From the NCBI GenBank assembly GCA_001600415.1, contig BCJX01000009.1, positions 478,074 through 542,073 of the forward strand: a stretch of DNA of 64,000 nucleotides. The letters are read 5' to 3'. Position 1 is the first letter of the stretch; each line of letters begins with the position of its first letter. A program made the position numbers and the translations under genes. This stretch comes from Pascua guehoae (Eukaryota > Basidiomycota > Tremellomycetes > Trichosporonales > Trichosporonaceae). Positions 1 to 11,056 of the stretch are shown piece by piece. The notes under the pieces were generated by a model that was not told where the DNA came from, did not search any database, and saw nothing but the letters and a program-made list of their open reading frames with translations.

Positions 1-61
1 AGCACGACGAAACTACTATATAGCATCTAGCCTAAACTTCTGATGTATATCGGCCCCGCAG

Positions 62-1270
62 TTAGACTGCGAGAGGGTGATGCCCGATACCAAGCCTCTT
101 GAGCTCATCCAAACGAGCGGGGAGACCGGCGAGGAAGTCGTCGTACGCCGGCCTGTTCTTGCCAAGGTACGCAATGTCGGCCACGGCGATGAGGCGAGGG
201 AAAGCCATGTACCACAGGTGCTCGACGTTGGGTACATACTCTGACCAGAGCTGCGCCTGGAGGCCGAGGACGAGGTCGGCATGCTTGGGGTCCACGCCAG
301 CGTAGGGGTCGTACTCGTACACCGTCTTGAGGTCGGCGCCTTGGCCGATTGCCAGCGGCTCGTCCTTTTCTGGGCCCTCGGTGTAGTCAAAGTACAACCT
401 TGCAGGGGCCTGGACAATCTGGACGCCAAGGTCGGTCGCACGCTTTGCGGCGTCGGTCCAGTCGCGCCAGCACACGGCCACTGGCTTACCGCTCGGTACG
501 CCGCCGTCGATGATCTCGTCCCAGCCAATCAGGCGGCGGCCCAGAGTCGCGAGATAGGCGGCAATCTCCGAGGTAAACCAGCGCTGGAGGACCTCCATGT
601 TGCCTCCCGTTTCGCCGAGCGCCTTGAGCTGCTCGTTGGCGGTCGGCGACTCGATCCACTCGGCCTTGGGGCACTCGTCGCCGCCAATGTGGATGAATGG
701 CGAGTCGAACACGTCGCAAATCTCGCCCAGGATATCGCGGCAGAACGCCAGCCCCCGCTCGTCGGCGCGCATCACCTCGGGATACACGCCCCAGCTGCGC
801 CCGACGCCGACTACCTTGCCGTCGTACCCCAGCTCGGGGTACGCGGCGCGCGCGGCGCGCATGTGGCCCGGCATGTCGACCTCGGGGACAATCGTGATCC
901 CCTTGGTCTTGGCGTACGCCACCAGTTCGCGCAGTTGGTCCTGGGTGTAGAAACCCCCATGCTTCTTGCCATCATACTTGGACAGGTAGCTCTCGGGGTG
1001 CAGGTTCTTGTCCTCAAAGAACGCCGGTCGTCCGATAAGCGTCTCGTCGCGCCACGCGGCCACCTCGGTCAGCTTGGGCCACTTTTTCGACTCGAACCGC
1101 CATCCTTGGTCGTCCGTAAGATGCAAGTGGAGGACATTGAGGCGCAGCAGCGCCATGCCGTCAATCAGGCGCCGCACCTCGGTGAGCGGCACAAAGTGAC
1201 GCGCCACGTCGAGCATGAACCCGCGCCAGCGGAACGCGCCGTCGTCAGAGGGGAGGAGATGGGTCGCCAT
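62..1270 (-). CDS. Glycoside hydrolase family 20 beta-N-acetylhexosaminidase, compact form
   Basis: This single-exon gene encodes about 402 residues. The catalytic GH20 barrel is clear: the strand HIGGDE carries the paired Asp-Glu of substrate-assisted catalysis, and the C-terminal LWSEY and YMAFPRL segments are standard for the family. The enzyme should remove terminal GlcNAc/GalNAc from chitooligosaccharides or glycans. I chose the ATG at 1270 because the barrel begins only about 15 residues later (RWRGFMLDVARHF); the 29 codons upstream look like leader. The usual N-terminal GH20b domain and any signal peptide are absent, so it is much shorter than secreted fungal hexosaminidases (about 550-600 residues) and may be intracellular or of bacterial origin. 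No introns are seen, unlike most neighbours. Confidence 0.88.
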   Translation of the reverse strand: MATHLLPSDDGAFRWRGFMLDVARHFVPLTEVRRLIDGMALLRLNVLHLHLTDDQGWRFESKKWPKLTEVAAWRDETLIGRPAFFEDKNLHPESYLSKYDGKKHGGFYTQDQLRELVAYAKTKGITIVPEVDMPGHMRAARAAYPELGYDGKVVGVGRSWGVYPEVMRADERGLAFCRDILGEICDVFDSPFIHIGGDECPKAEWIESPTANEQLKALGETGGNMEVLQRWFTSEIAAYLATLGRRLIGWDEIIDGGVPSGKPVAVCWRDWTDAAKRATDLGVQIVQAPARLYFDYTEGPEKDEPLAIGQGADLKTVYEYDPYAGVDPKHADLVLGLQAQLWSEYVPNVEHLWYMAFPRLIAVADIAYLGKNRPAYDDFLAGLPARLDELKRLGIGHHPLAV

Positions 1271-2958
1271 GGTGCAAGTGCTGGGAGACGATGTTGCGCA
1301 AGGTGGAAAAGGGATGTGGATGACACGGGGGGCTCGGTGTACTGGAGAAGCACACACGTCTTATGGACCGAAGAGAGGCGAGTCGATTGTCGCTGCCCAC
1401 ATTATTGCTGTGCAGCTAAAGCTACGGACCGAACGCCGTCATCCACGCCGATGGCCCATGGGCCCAAACGTCCGACAATGGATCGCTGACGGAATCAAAA
1501 CCACGCGAGCACAACCACGTGGCACTCTTCGGTCCTTATAAGTCCTTATCGTGCATGCGTGCATCCATTCATCCCTGTGGCCCTGCATCTCAAGTGGTCA
1601 TCGACAACGCGCAGGACCCACATGCTCACCGCTGCTCTACAAGTTGTGATTCGTCTTCATCATCATGTCGGCCTTCTTCATCATTGGGGTCATGCAGTAC
1701 ACTGTATGACCTGCTTTACAGGCTTGCAAGCTTGCCCTGGCCCCCCCCCTCACGAGCATCGATCGCGTGCCAACAATCCCCCGAAGTGCTACTTTTGAGG
1801 CAGAGGCTGGTCGGGGTAAGGATGCGAAACAGTTCATGTCCTGTGAGTTGTGGACGCGAGCAAGCGATTGTTCGCGTCCACGTTGACAACACTGATAACA
1901 GCCTCCAGTCTTGTTCAGACATGTTTTGACAAGCGTCGTCATCTCTAGCTGCCCTGAGAGAGTGGCCACTCATTCGCGACACCATGAGCCAAGATGTCCC
2001 ACGTTGCGACAGGATCAAGCACACGCCTCCTGTCTGGGGGGGGGGGGTCGTGTTTCGACGCAGGCGGCAAGCGGCAAGCGGTACTGGCCCCATGGGGGGT
2101 GCGAATCATAGCGATGGATCGCCGTCGTCACCATCTTGTGACGCACAACGGAGGGGACGGACTGCCGAACCGGGATTGCGTGATTCTTGGGGCTGTGGGT
2201 TGCCGGTATCTGGTGGGGAGTGAGTGCTCTTGTCGTGCTTGATGTGACGAGTGGTGCGCAGAACAAAGGCTCGGCTTCGGCAGAAAAGCGGTGTTCGATG
2301 ACGGCCGGGACGCCTTGACCGTTGGGCTCAAGCCCTTCCGAGGGCATTCAAGATTGGCTGCTCGGCGGTAGGACCATCGCGCTCGCGCCCACCGACGTGG
2401 CTCCAGCACCGGGTACTCTCGAGCCTCTGCTGTCCACGACGAATGAGGAGACTTCACTCGGCGCTACCGAGCGCTGGCCGCCGGTCGGAACCGTCAACTC
2501 ATAACACAGGCCCCCGTAGTCGCCGCCCGGACCGTCGGGCTCAAACACAACCCCGGACTCTTTCAAACACAACCCCGGACGCTCAAGCCGCAACTCGCAC
2601 GTCCAACCGTCACAATGGTGCACCGCCGGGGAGGCTCCAGCGTTTGTTGCTCTCGAGCCTCCGTCCTCTCCGACGAATCCCGGGTACCCGTGCTTGCAAG
2701 GATATGCCGACGTGCGACTTTTTTTTTCGTGACCTGTCGCGAATGCCTGCGAGCCCACTGGCGAGCTGGTGCTTATAAGAGAGCAGCACATCGTGGTCTC
2801 TAGTTTTCCAACAACAACAACGACACACTCGTTCCCTAGTAAGTCTCTCACTCACCACCTACCTACCTACCTGCCTGCCTGCCTGCCTGCTTTTCTTGCG
2901 ACAGCCCATCGCTAACGACCAGACCCGTCACCAATACACACACTCATTTACTACGTCA
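1271..2958. other. Divergent intergenic region with promoter of the repeat protein
   Basis: No convincing gene is seen; the open frames here are short and overlap on both strands. It must hold the promoter of the GH20 gene and that of the rightward repeat protein. A TATA-like CTTATAAG lies near 2771-2778, about 185 bp before the start codon. A poly-G tract lies near 2038-2047. A tetranucleotide microsatellite of CCTA units changing to CCTG units runs about 2856-2890. Confidence 0.5.
2839..2922 (+). other. Candidate 5' UTR intron
   Basis: A GTAAGT donor at 2839 is followed by a CTAAC branch site and an AG acceptor at 2921-2922, the same short branch-to-acceptor spacing seen in coding introns of this window. 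It lies between the TATA-like box and the start codon at 2960 and contains the CCTA/CCTG microsatellite. Transcript reads would be needed to prove it. Confidence 0.4.
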
Positions 2959-2959
2959 A

Positions 2960-4686
2960 ATGGACGACATCAAGGCCCAGCTCGATCTCGCTTTCGACCA
3001 CTCGAACGCGCTGACTTCGTCTGTCTCGCGCTCCGACGCCCTTGTTGGTTCGCTCTACTCGGCTTACAGGAGTGCGCGTGACACGGCTCGGGCTAAGCGC
3101 CTGGCGGCCCTCCGTGCTGCCAAGGCTGCCGACGAGGAGACCCTGGAGGACATGACCCACGAGCTCCAGAATGTCCTTGGCAAGATTACCGAGTACCAGG
3201 CGCAGGCCCTTGAGCTGCGCTACGAGATGGCTCACCTCGCCGTGTCCATTGACGCTGAGCAGGCCCACATTGAGGGTCTCGAGCAGCTCGTTGGCGATGC
3301 CAAGCCCGTCGTTGTAAAGGCCGCGGAGCCCGTCAAGGTTGCCCCCGCCCCCGCTGCCCCAGTCAAGGTTGAGCCTGTCGAGATCCCCGTCGTCAAGGCC
3401 GAGCCTGCCCAGGTCAAGCCCGAGACCCAGCCTACCACTCCCCTCGAGGAGAAGACCGAGGAGCGTGCCGTCCCCGCCGTCCAGAAGCCCGAGCCCGTCG
3501 CCGCCCCCGTTGTCGTCGAGAAGAAGCCCGAGCCCGTCGTTGAGAAGAAGCCTGAGCCCGTTGTCGAGAAGAAGCCTGAGCCCGTTGTCGAGAAGAAGCC
3601 TGAGCCTGTCGCCGCTCCTGTTGTCGAGAAGAAGGCTGAGCCTGTCGCTGCCCCCGTCGTCGCCGAGAAGAAGGCTGAGCCCGTTGTCGAGAAGAAGGCT
3701 GAGCCTGTTGCCGCTCCCGTCGTCGAGAAGAAGGTTGAGCCTGTCGTTGAGAAGAAGGTTGAGCCTGTCGTCGAGAAGAAGGTTGAGCCCGTTGTCGAGA
3801 AGGCTGCCCCTGCCCCTGCCCCCGCCCCCGTTGCTGAGAAGGCCGCCGAGCCCGTTGTCGAGAAGGCCGCCGAGCCCGTTGTCGAGAAGGCCGCCGAGCC
3901 CGTCGTCGAGAAGAAGGCCGAGCCCGTCGTCGAGAAGAAGGCCGAGCCCGTNNNNNNNNNNNNNNNNNNNNNNNNNNNNNNNNNNNNNNNNNNNNNNNNN
4001 NNNNNNNNNNNNNNNNNNNNNNNNNNNNNNNNNNNNNNNNNNNNNNNNNNNNNNNNNNNNNNNNNNNNNNNNNNNNNNNNNNNNNNNNNNNNNNNNNNNN
4101 NNNNNNNNNNNNNNNNNNNNNNNNNNNNNNNNNNNNNNNNNNNNNNNNNNNNNNNNNNNNNNNNNNNNNNNNNNNNNNNNNNNNNNNNNNNNNNNNNNNN
4201 NNNNNNNNNNNNNNNNNNNNNNNNNNNNNNNNNNNNNNNNNNNNNNNNNNNNNNNNNNNNNNNNNNNNNNNNNNNNNNNNNNNNNNNNNNNNNNNNNNNN
4301 NNNNNNNNNNNNNNNNNNNNNNNNNNNNNNNNNNNNNNNNNNNNNNNNNNNNNNNNNNNNNNNNNNNNNNNNNNNNNNNNNNNNNNNNNNNNNNNNNNNN
4401 NNNNNNNNNNNNNNNNAAGGTCGCCGAGCCCGTCAAGGTCGCCGAGCCCGCCAAGGTCGCTGAGCCCGTTGTCGAGAAGAAGGCCGAGCCCGTTGTCGAG
4501 AAGGTCGCAGAGCCCGTTGTCGAGAAGGTCGCAGAGCCCGTTGTCGAGAAGAAGGCCGAGGCCGTCGTCGAGAAGGTCGCTGAGCCCGTCAAGGTCGCCG
4601 AGCCTGTCAAGGCTGCCGAGCCCGCCAAAGTTGAGGCTGCTGATGTCGCTCCCGCCGCCCCTAAGGACGCTGCTCCGAAGGCTTAG
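2960..4686 (+). CDS. Coiled-coil protein with long E/P/V/K tandem repeat (gap inside)
   Basis: Function not recognised. Residues 1 to about 115 are charged and helix-forming, with a probable coiled coil around residues 35-110. From about residue 120 the protein is an almost pure low-complexity array of units such as VVEKKAEP, VVEKAAEP and KVAEP. An N gap covers 3952-4416. After it the same repeat resumes but in a different frame, beginning AAG at 4417 and ending in the stop at 4684-4686, so the 465-N gap length cannot be exact. The extended ORF to 4753 is a product of that frame error. The repeats resemble structural or stress-associated filament-like proteins, but no family is claimed. Expression is probably strong, given the TATA box and uniform codon use. 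Confidence 0.75.
3952..4416. other. Assembly gap (465 N) in coding repeat
   Basis: A run of N interrupts the repeat. The codon before it starts at 3950 (GT-) and the repeat frame after it begins at 4417, so the true missing length must be 3n+1; 465 is divisible by 3 and is therefore an estimate. Confidence 0.95.
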
Positions 4687-7600
4687 ACGGCCACGGAAGT
4701 CGTCATCCCCACCCCACCCGTTCCGTCCGTTCCGCAGAAGCAGTAAACCTTAAAACCGATAAAATGTGCAGCATAAGAGACCGTCTTAGACAGCACGGCA
4801 GACCCGAAAGTACTTGTAGCACCACCCCCCACCACCACATTCACTTTTGTAGGCCTTGCACACCGCTGTAGTCGGTCCCATCTTGATGCAAACCAAATCT
4901 TGCCCCGTTACAAAATCGAGGTGCACCACGTTGGACGCGATGTCGGGACGTCGGGGCCCGTGTTTCTTGACGGAACTGCCTCGTTCCGCGACGACACTAG
5001 ACTCCCAACATCCCCAAACTGTTTGACGGCTCTCCGTCCACAAAATGCCGCAAGGTACCTCCAAGGTGACTTGTCGAATGACGGCCGACGTGGCGAGCCT
5101 GACACGCCATTTCACTAGGCGCCGTCCAACCAAGAACAACAAACAACCGGGATGACGCCAGCAAGAGCGCCATGCCTCAATCAAGGTTAGCGAGGGGCCG
5201 TCGGCGAGGGCTGAATGTGCCTGCAAGCTCTGCCAAGCTCGCCGACAGAACAATTTCCCTGTGTACCTGTGTTCTCACCACCAAACATCGGCTCACTCGT
5301 TACTCACCGCTAGGCGAGTCAGGACACCTTGCCCCCCCTTTATCCCCATGGCAATAGCACCATGAAATCCACACTACTGAGACCGTGTCACGGCCGTCAC
5401 GGGCACACCTCGGCCGCAACCACATGGTTCAGCAACCCAAACCAACCTGGCAGAGAAGGCCCGTGCATGCCGAGCACGCGCGCGCCCCCTCGATCACAGC
5501 CACCGTGCACCGAGGCATTCCCTGCAGATTGATTGGCGAGGATCGGCGACAGTTTGTCACTGCGTCTGCACAATATCTGCATGTTGACCCAGTTACTGTA
5601 ACATTCCGTCTGCATTTGTATAAACGGATCGACGGTATGCGACGGCATAAACGTTTAGCAGAGAGAACTGGTTGGTCCACTAGCGGCCGTTTGCGAACCG
5701 TTGGGTTGCAAGTGTAAAACATTGCTGACGGCCGTGGATCTACCTAACCAGGGCAGACGGCTTCTGCTTCCATATGACTGTCGCTCTTGGCCAAGACATT
5801 GAATGGAGTTCGACAGTGACACTGCCAGCTAAGAGATCAAACGCCGTGTGAGGTTTCCTAGTGCGTGCCCAAAGACGGATTAGCGTTTTGGGACCGCCCG
5901 TTCTGGATTGCGGAAACAAGATTCGAGATGCGAGAATCAACTGCCGAGGCTCGAAGAGCACGGTTAATACGGTACGGCTCTTTTCGGTGCGGTAGTTGGG
6001 AATGCATCTAGATCTGTGCTGAGGACGCTTGGGATCAGCTAGTGAGCTGTTGTAAAAGGCCCGAAAGCGAAACATAGTGACGCTGGTGCGTTTTACCATG
6101 ATAGCATGGTTTTCACGCGGGCAAGCTCCGATTACAATGAAGTACAGTAGTCGTCACCTTGACAAGTCGTGTGCACTGCACAGTGACCAGATCAAGTGAA
6201 TCTGGGGGCTCCCATCGCAAGCTCCGATTACCTGTCCATTCACCCCCATCGCGCTGTACAGAAAGGAGATCAAGTGGCGTGGGGGCACACCACATGCTTG
6301 CGTTCTGTGATACGCTGTTTACCACAACCCGCAGACCTTCTGTCCAGCCATGACTCGCATGCTCCAGCCGTGCCAAGTGTTCCTCCCCTTAACGGACACA
6401 AGACATGCCAGAACACCCTGCAAAAAATAAGAGTGGAACAGCGCCCTGAGGCGGAGCACGGGCCCAGCCGCGGCCCAGCGTTACGAGAAACACGCCTTCG
6501 AGAGGCTGCTTGGCGGGGTTCATTTGTAGTTTACTGAGATGCGCAGCTCCTCGCAGCATGGGGGTGCTCTGGTGTCGATTTTTTATGGAGGAATGTAGAG
6601 CGAGTTGTGGGCGGCCATCAGCAGTGATTGGACCGGAGCTCAGTATTATGCGAGGCCCGCCAGCAGACACATGCCCACCCCGAAAACGAAGCCAAGCTAC
6701 ACTACACTACATGCATGCAGCTTAGGGCGCGCACAGTACTATTGGCCAACAGACATCGCGGCACGGCATGCCGAACATGCATGTCAAGCACGCCAAAGAC
6801 CAAGGGATCTGGGCAGCACCCCACGGTGAGTCCAAGACTGAGTGAGATCTGGGCAGTCGCATGCGTGTGCCTCATGACGTCGGCCAGGGCCCGGTGGCTG
6901 TCGAGCAGGACGCCGACCTTGCAGCCAAGACCGGGACTGAATTACGAGGCATGGCCTAGGCAAGACACCGACCGCTGACTGAGGGACGGTGGGGAAGGGG
7001 GGTGTGGGCGGTTATCAATTGTCGGGCGGACTCGATACAGGTTAGGTTAGGTTAGTGTTTGACTCCGAGAGTGTGGCGCCACAGCGCATGGGGCTGGTGC
7101 GGGGCACACGATCACAGAGTCGGAGAAATCATCAACAAAAACAGGACAGCAGGGCTTACTGCGGGGGCGGCAATTCATTCCAGCATAGGGGTCCCCCATT
7201 GTTTACTTTTGGCTCAAGCTGCGAATCACAACCATACTTTGAATTAGTCGGGGTGACCCGGAAATAAGGTACTGGGTAAATGCCGGCAGAGTGCTTCCGA
7301 TGCATTGTCCAGCTCCGCTCCGCTACACTATTGTGTCACTGTACGAACAAGGTTGTACTGCACAATGACATGTCTGCCGAGGTGTGCGGAGTCATTGTCC
7401 TTGGGAGCGTACGATTGCGCTACTGTACCCAGCATTTGCAGACGAGACGTTTGGGATGCCATTCGCCAATCGCAAAAGGTGGCGAGAGGGCTGAATGCTT
7501 GCACCTCGCTCTGTTCGCCCGTATCATGGGGGAGGCGCAGAGGCGTATCCCTACCAGCTCCTGAGTAGCTAGCACCTAGTCTGTCGCCAAGTCCTAGGTC

Positions 7601-8492
7601 AGGAGGTCAGGAGGTCAGGAGGGAGGCGTTAAAATGAATAATACTGTCCTGTGTAGTAGCGCACTGGCGTGCATGTCTGGATGTACCCCCCCCCCCCCGG
7701 CGCCACCCAACGTGCCTGACCGTGCGCTTGGCGGTGTGGCGCATCTGTACTGAGTAACCTGTGTGGCACACCGCTGCGCCTCACATCCTACGACACGACG
7801 CCATCCGGCCTGATGGAGGTGTGCGTCTTCAACCTTCCGAGGCTTCCGAAGATCACCCCCATCTGATAACCCAACGTGGAAGGGGGCTCGCCTCGCCGTT
7901 GGCATTCTAGGGTTATGCATCGCTGTCGATAGGCCTGACAGATCCTCCATCGAGCGTCGCCTTGGTTTGAATACCGCCATCCACAGCCGTGGCGTTATCA
8001 TGTGGCGCCACCTCTGTCTTTGTCCATGTTTGGCCGACAGACATGTCTGGCTGGCGGCCTTGCCAGGCGGACACTTGCTTTGTTTGGTAGTATGCTGAGG
8101 GTAGTAAATGGGATTGGGGTGTCTAAGGTGGTGGCTAGTGGCACAGACATGGCCACAGCTGCCCATCGTTGCTGGTTGGATTCAGAGAGAGACGGCTGTA
8201 TGTTTGTGTCTGTGAGGCACAACGTCCAAGGGGGAAGAAAGGGGGGGGGGGGGGGGGGGCAAGAGGAGGGCATAGGAAAACAGGAGGAAAGGGGACAAAC
8301 AGACTCGTCAGTCCCAGCTGCTTTATGGTATAAGAGACGTTCGCTAAGAACACTTCTGGTCTCTTCAGTATCATCCTTGCGAGAAGCCGAGCCGTACACT
8401 GCTACTTCCCATAGTACTCTTGTTCATTCAAACAGCGCTCGCTTCGCCCAACGTAAACGACCACCGACATACCCACCCTCCTTTTCCACACG
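4687..8492. other. Long intergenic stretch without convincing genes
   Basis: About 3.8 kb with no ORF that looks coding and no tRNA. Small features: three GGTTA units (7040-7054), three tandem copies of GGTCAGGA (about 7596-7620), a poly-C run near 7688-7700, a poly-G run near 8241-8259, and a TATAAGAG element near 8331 that may be the promoter of the secreted protein at 8493. The length may hide a non-coding transcript or a decayed gene; I see neither. Confidence 0.45.
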
Positions 8493-9774
8493 ATGAAGTG
8501 GCTCCCAATCGCTCTCCTCGGCCTCGCCTCCTTGGCACAGGCCGACGTCCCTCTCTATGCCACTTGCGGCGGTCTCGGCACTCTCAACACTGGCCTTCTC
8601 CCGGGCCTCGTCCCCCTGTTGACCGGCACCCTCACGACCCTCGTCGGTACCACACTCCTGGGCGACGAGTGCCGGGTAAGTACAATGGGCTTGGCACATT
8701 AGTTCTGGACACTACTAATTGGCAGGACATTTGTACTCAACAGGGATATTCTTTCATGGTGTTCGCCAAAGGCATCAATGTCGATCTTCTTGCAATCAAC
8801 CTGGACAACACCCTTGGCTCGTGCTACTGCACCAACGAGGGTCTGAACGCCAACGCAGTCCTGGAAGGTATGTTTAAAGCTGCAGAGTTGTCCGTTGTGC
8901 TTTTCAAGTATACTCATCCCACGCAGGTGTTCCTGGTAGCCCCGGAGAGTGCGACACCACTATCGCCAACCTGATCGGCGTCAAGGCCGAATACATTGCC
9001 CAGAACCCGCTCACTTTCACGGGCTGCTACGCCGCCCCCCCGGCTGCCGCCCTTACATTCCCCGTGGCCAGCCAGGGCGAGTGCTTGACGGCGTGCAAGG
9101 GATACCAACAAGTTTCCATGCACTCCAAGGGCGCCACAGCGGGGTGTGGTCTTCTTGGTAACCTCCTTGGCCTTGTACTTGGCCGTTCGGGCGCCCAGTG
9201 GGAGTGCTCGTGCTCCAACTCCAGCCCTACCGGTGCACAGGTTACTTGCAACTCGGAGATTGCGAGCACCGGCTCCTGCGTCCTTTTGATTGGAAGCAGG
9301 ACCTACGACTACGCTTGGAACGTCTACTCTCGTGACCCCGAGGCCACTGGTTTTGCCCGCAGGCGCAACCTCTACCAGCGCCCCCTTTCGCCCTCGGAGC
9401 AGTACTGCCCGTCGCCAATGGTCCCCTGCCGCATCCCCAACCACGACGGCTTTGAGTGTGTCGACGTCTCGAGGGAGCTCGGTACGTGTCAACAGATACA
9501 AATCAGATAAAGACAATTGCTGACCATAACAGAGTCGTGCGGCGGCTGCCCAGCTGGAAGCTACCTCAACGCAACTGAGCCCGCGGGTACCGAGTAAGTC
9601 GTACCTGCACCACCCCTACCTGTTACAACATATTAACACATACACAGCTGCACCAGCCTCACTGGTACCTCGTACAGCGGCGTGTCGTGCGTTCGCGGCG
9701 AGTGCGTCGTCAGCAAGTGCCGCCGTGGATACGTGCTGCAGGACGGCCAGTGTGTGGCCACTCGCAAGGCGTAG
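8493..9774 (+). CDS. Secreted cysteine-rich protein with C-terminal CPL1/priA-like domain
   Basis: Five exons fit: 8493-8675, 8726-8867, 8927-9481, 9533-9593 and 9648-9774. The product starts with a typical signal peptide (MKWLPIALLGLASLAQA, cleavage after AQA) and is rich in cysteine. The last third matches the CPL1-like/priA pattern: CPSPMVPC, a FECVDV segment, ESCGGCP across the third splice junction, GVSCVRGEC and a C-terminal CRRGYVLQDGQC. In Cryptococcus, CPL1 is a secreted capsule and virulence-associated protein; members are common in basidiomycetes and most are uncharacterised. The protein should be extracellular or wall-associated with disulfides. The splice junctions are well supported because they rebuild this conserved domain in frame. 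Confidence 0.82.
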
Positions 9775-10317
9775 GCATCAGAAGTTGAGAGGGTTATATA
9801 ATTGGTCAACCTTGCAGGACATTTTTAGCGGTCATAAATATAACAGCAGTTACTATACCCATCCTCCCTTCTATGGACATTATCTCGAGTCATGTTTTTT
9901 TTTTTTTTTTTTTTTTTATAATGGTCTNTTTTTTCTTTGCTCCTTCAGTCGCCAAAAGCAAGCCCAGTTGGCGAAGAGGTGGCTGATGCCATCGCCATAA
10001 CGTCGCTTACAGCCATCGACATGTGTCAAGGTCGGTCGGAAGGCGCAGGGATGCTGAGGCATGTGGCCGTTCGCTCATGCTGCTGCCTCGCAGCAAGTCC
10101 AAACTGGTTCACCCTCGCCCTGCGCCACCGACCGACCTTGTACGTCGGAGGCTGCAAGCCGTGTTCCTCGAGTTCCTGAATGTGGGGAAGTCACGTGACC
10201 CATCGTGTCGACTCGCAATGTTGTCGTCATGTTGAAGCGCTCTGTGTACTCGACAACACACCAACATTGACTTTTGAGCGTCGCCGCACAGCCCAGTCCC
10301 AGGCCCCAGACGCAAAC
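9775..10317. other. Intergenic: 3' end, T-tract and acetyltransferase promoter
   Basis: Holds the 3' region of the CPL1-like gene and the promoter of the acetyltransferase. A T run of about 20 bases near 9897-9917 is followed by an N at 9928, a sign of homopolymer miscalling. A palindromic GTCACGTGAC (about 10190-10199, E-box core CACGTG) lies about 120 bp before the next start codon and is a plausible bHLH or bZIP site. Confidence 0.4.
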
Positions 10318-10941
10318 ATGCCCTCTGGACCACCCACCATTCGCCCGGCGACTGTGCGCGATGTGCCGGCCATGAACGCGATCCGCAACCACTATGTCCT
10401 GCACACGGTCATGTCGTTTGGCCTCACGCCCGTCCCCGAGGCGGATGCGCTTGCAAAGTTCAACGCCACCAAAGCCGAGGGCTATCCCTACCTCGTGGCA
10501 GTGGACAGCGACGGCGAGATTCTGGGCTTCACCTCGGTGTCGGCATACCGCGAGGGCCTGGGCGCGTACGTCCACACGGCCGAGCTGAGCCTGTTTTGCG
10601 CACCGGGCGCGACTGGACGAGGGGTGGGCACGGCCCTCCTCTGCCGGCTTCTCGAACTGTTGCGCTCGAAACCGGGCGAGGTCGGCGAGGAGTGGATAGC
10701 GTCCTCGCGGCTCATGGACGACAGGCGCGTGCGCCAGGTCCTCGCCGTCATGGCCGTGGACGAGACTGGGCCACGGGGAGGGTATGGGCTCAAGGAGTAC
10801 TATGAGCGACACGGGTTTGTAGAGGTTGGACATTTGCGGCGCGTAGGGTTCAAAAAGGGGAGATGGTGAGTGGCCGTTGCCGGAGTGCGCACTGACAGGT
10901 GCAGGGTCGACACCATGTTTCTACAGCTTTCGCTCGAATGA
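10318..10941 (+). CDS. GNAT N-acetyltransferase, phosphinothricin/amino-acid type
   Basis: The product (about 194 residues) resembles bacterial PAT/YncA enzymes that acetylate amino groups of small amino-acid-like substrates with acetyl-CoA. Seen: IRPATVRDVPAMNAIRNHY at the N-terminus, an ELSLFCAPGATGRGVGTALL segment with the acetyl-CoA R/G-x-x-G-x-G loop, and a GFVEVGHLRRVGFKKGRW end. The ORF appears to stop at 10869, but a 39-nt intron (10866-10904, with CTGAC branch) restores the family's usual ending WVDTMFLQLSLE. I chose the ATG at 10318 because the family domain begins right after it. A cytosolic detoxification role is likely; the substrate is unknown. Confidence 0.85.
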
Positions 10942-11056
10942 GAGCCCTCCGCGCATGTGCTACGAAGCGTCTTGCCAGTTTCTATAGAAACGGCAATCCC
11001 ATCGTCAGTCATTACATTGCATATCATCTCATGCATTATTCGACGTCACTAGCGGC

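Noticed and set aside
281..1489. 402-codon plus-strand ORF opposite the GH20 gene
   Set aside because: It is the antisense shadow of a clearly conserved glycosidase and has no family-like sequence.
3339..4628. Long Ser/Pro/Arg and Ala/Thr/Gly-rich ORFs in other frames of the repeat gene
   Set aside because: They are frame shadows of the E/P/V/K repeat and run through N bases.
7040..7055. Three GGTTA units as a telomere-like array
   Set aside because: Three 5-bp units arise easily by chance and no longer array is present.
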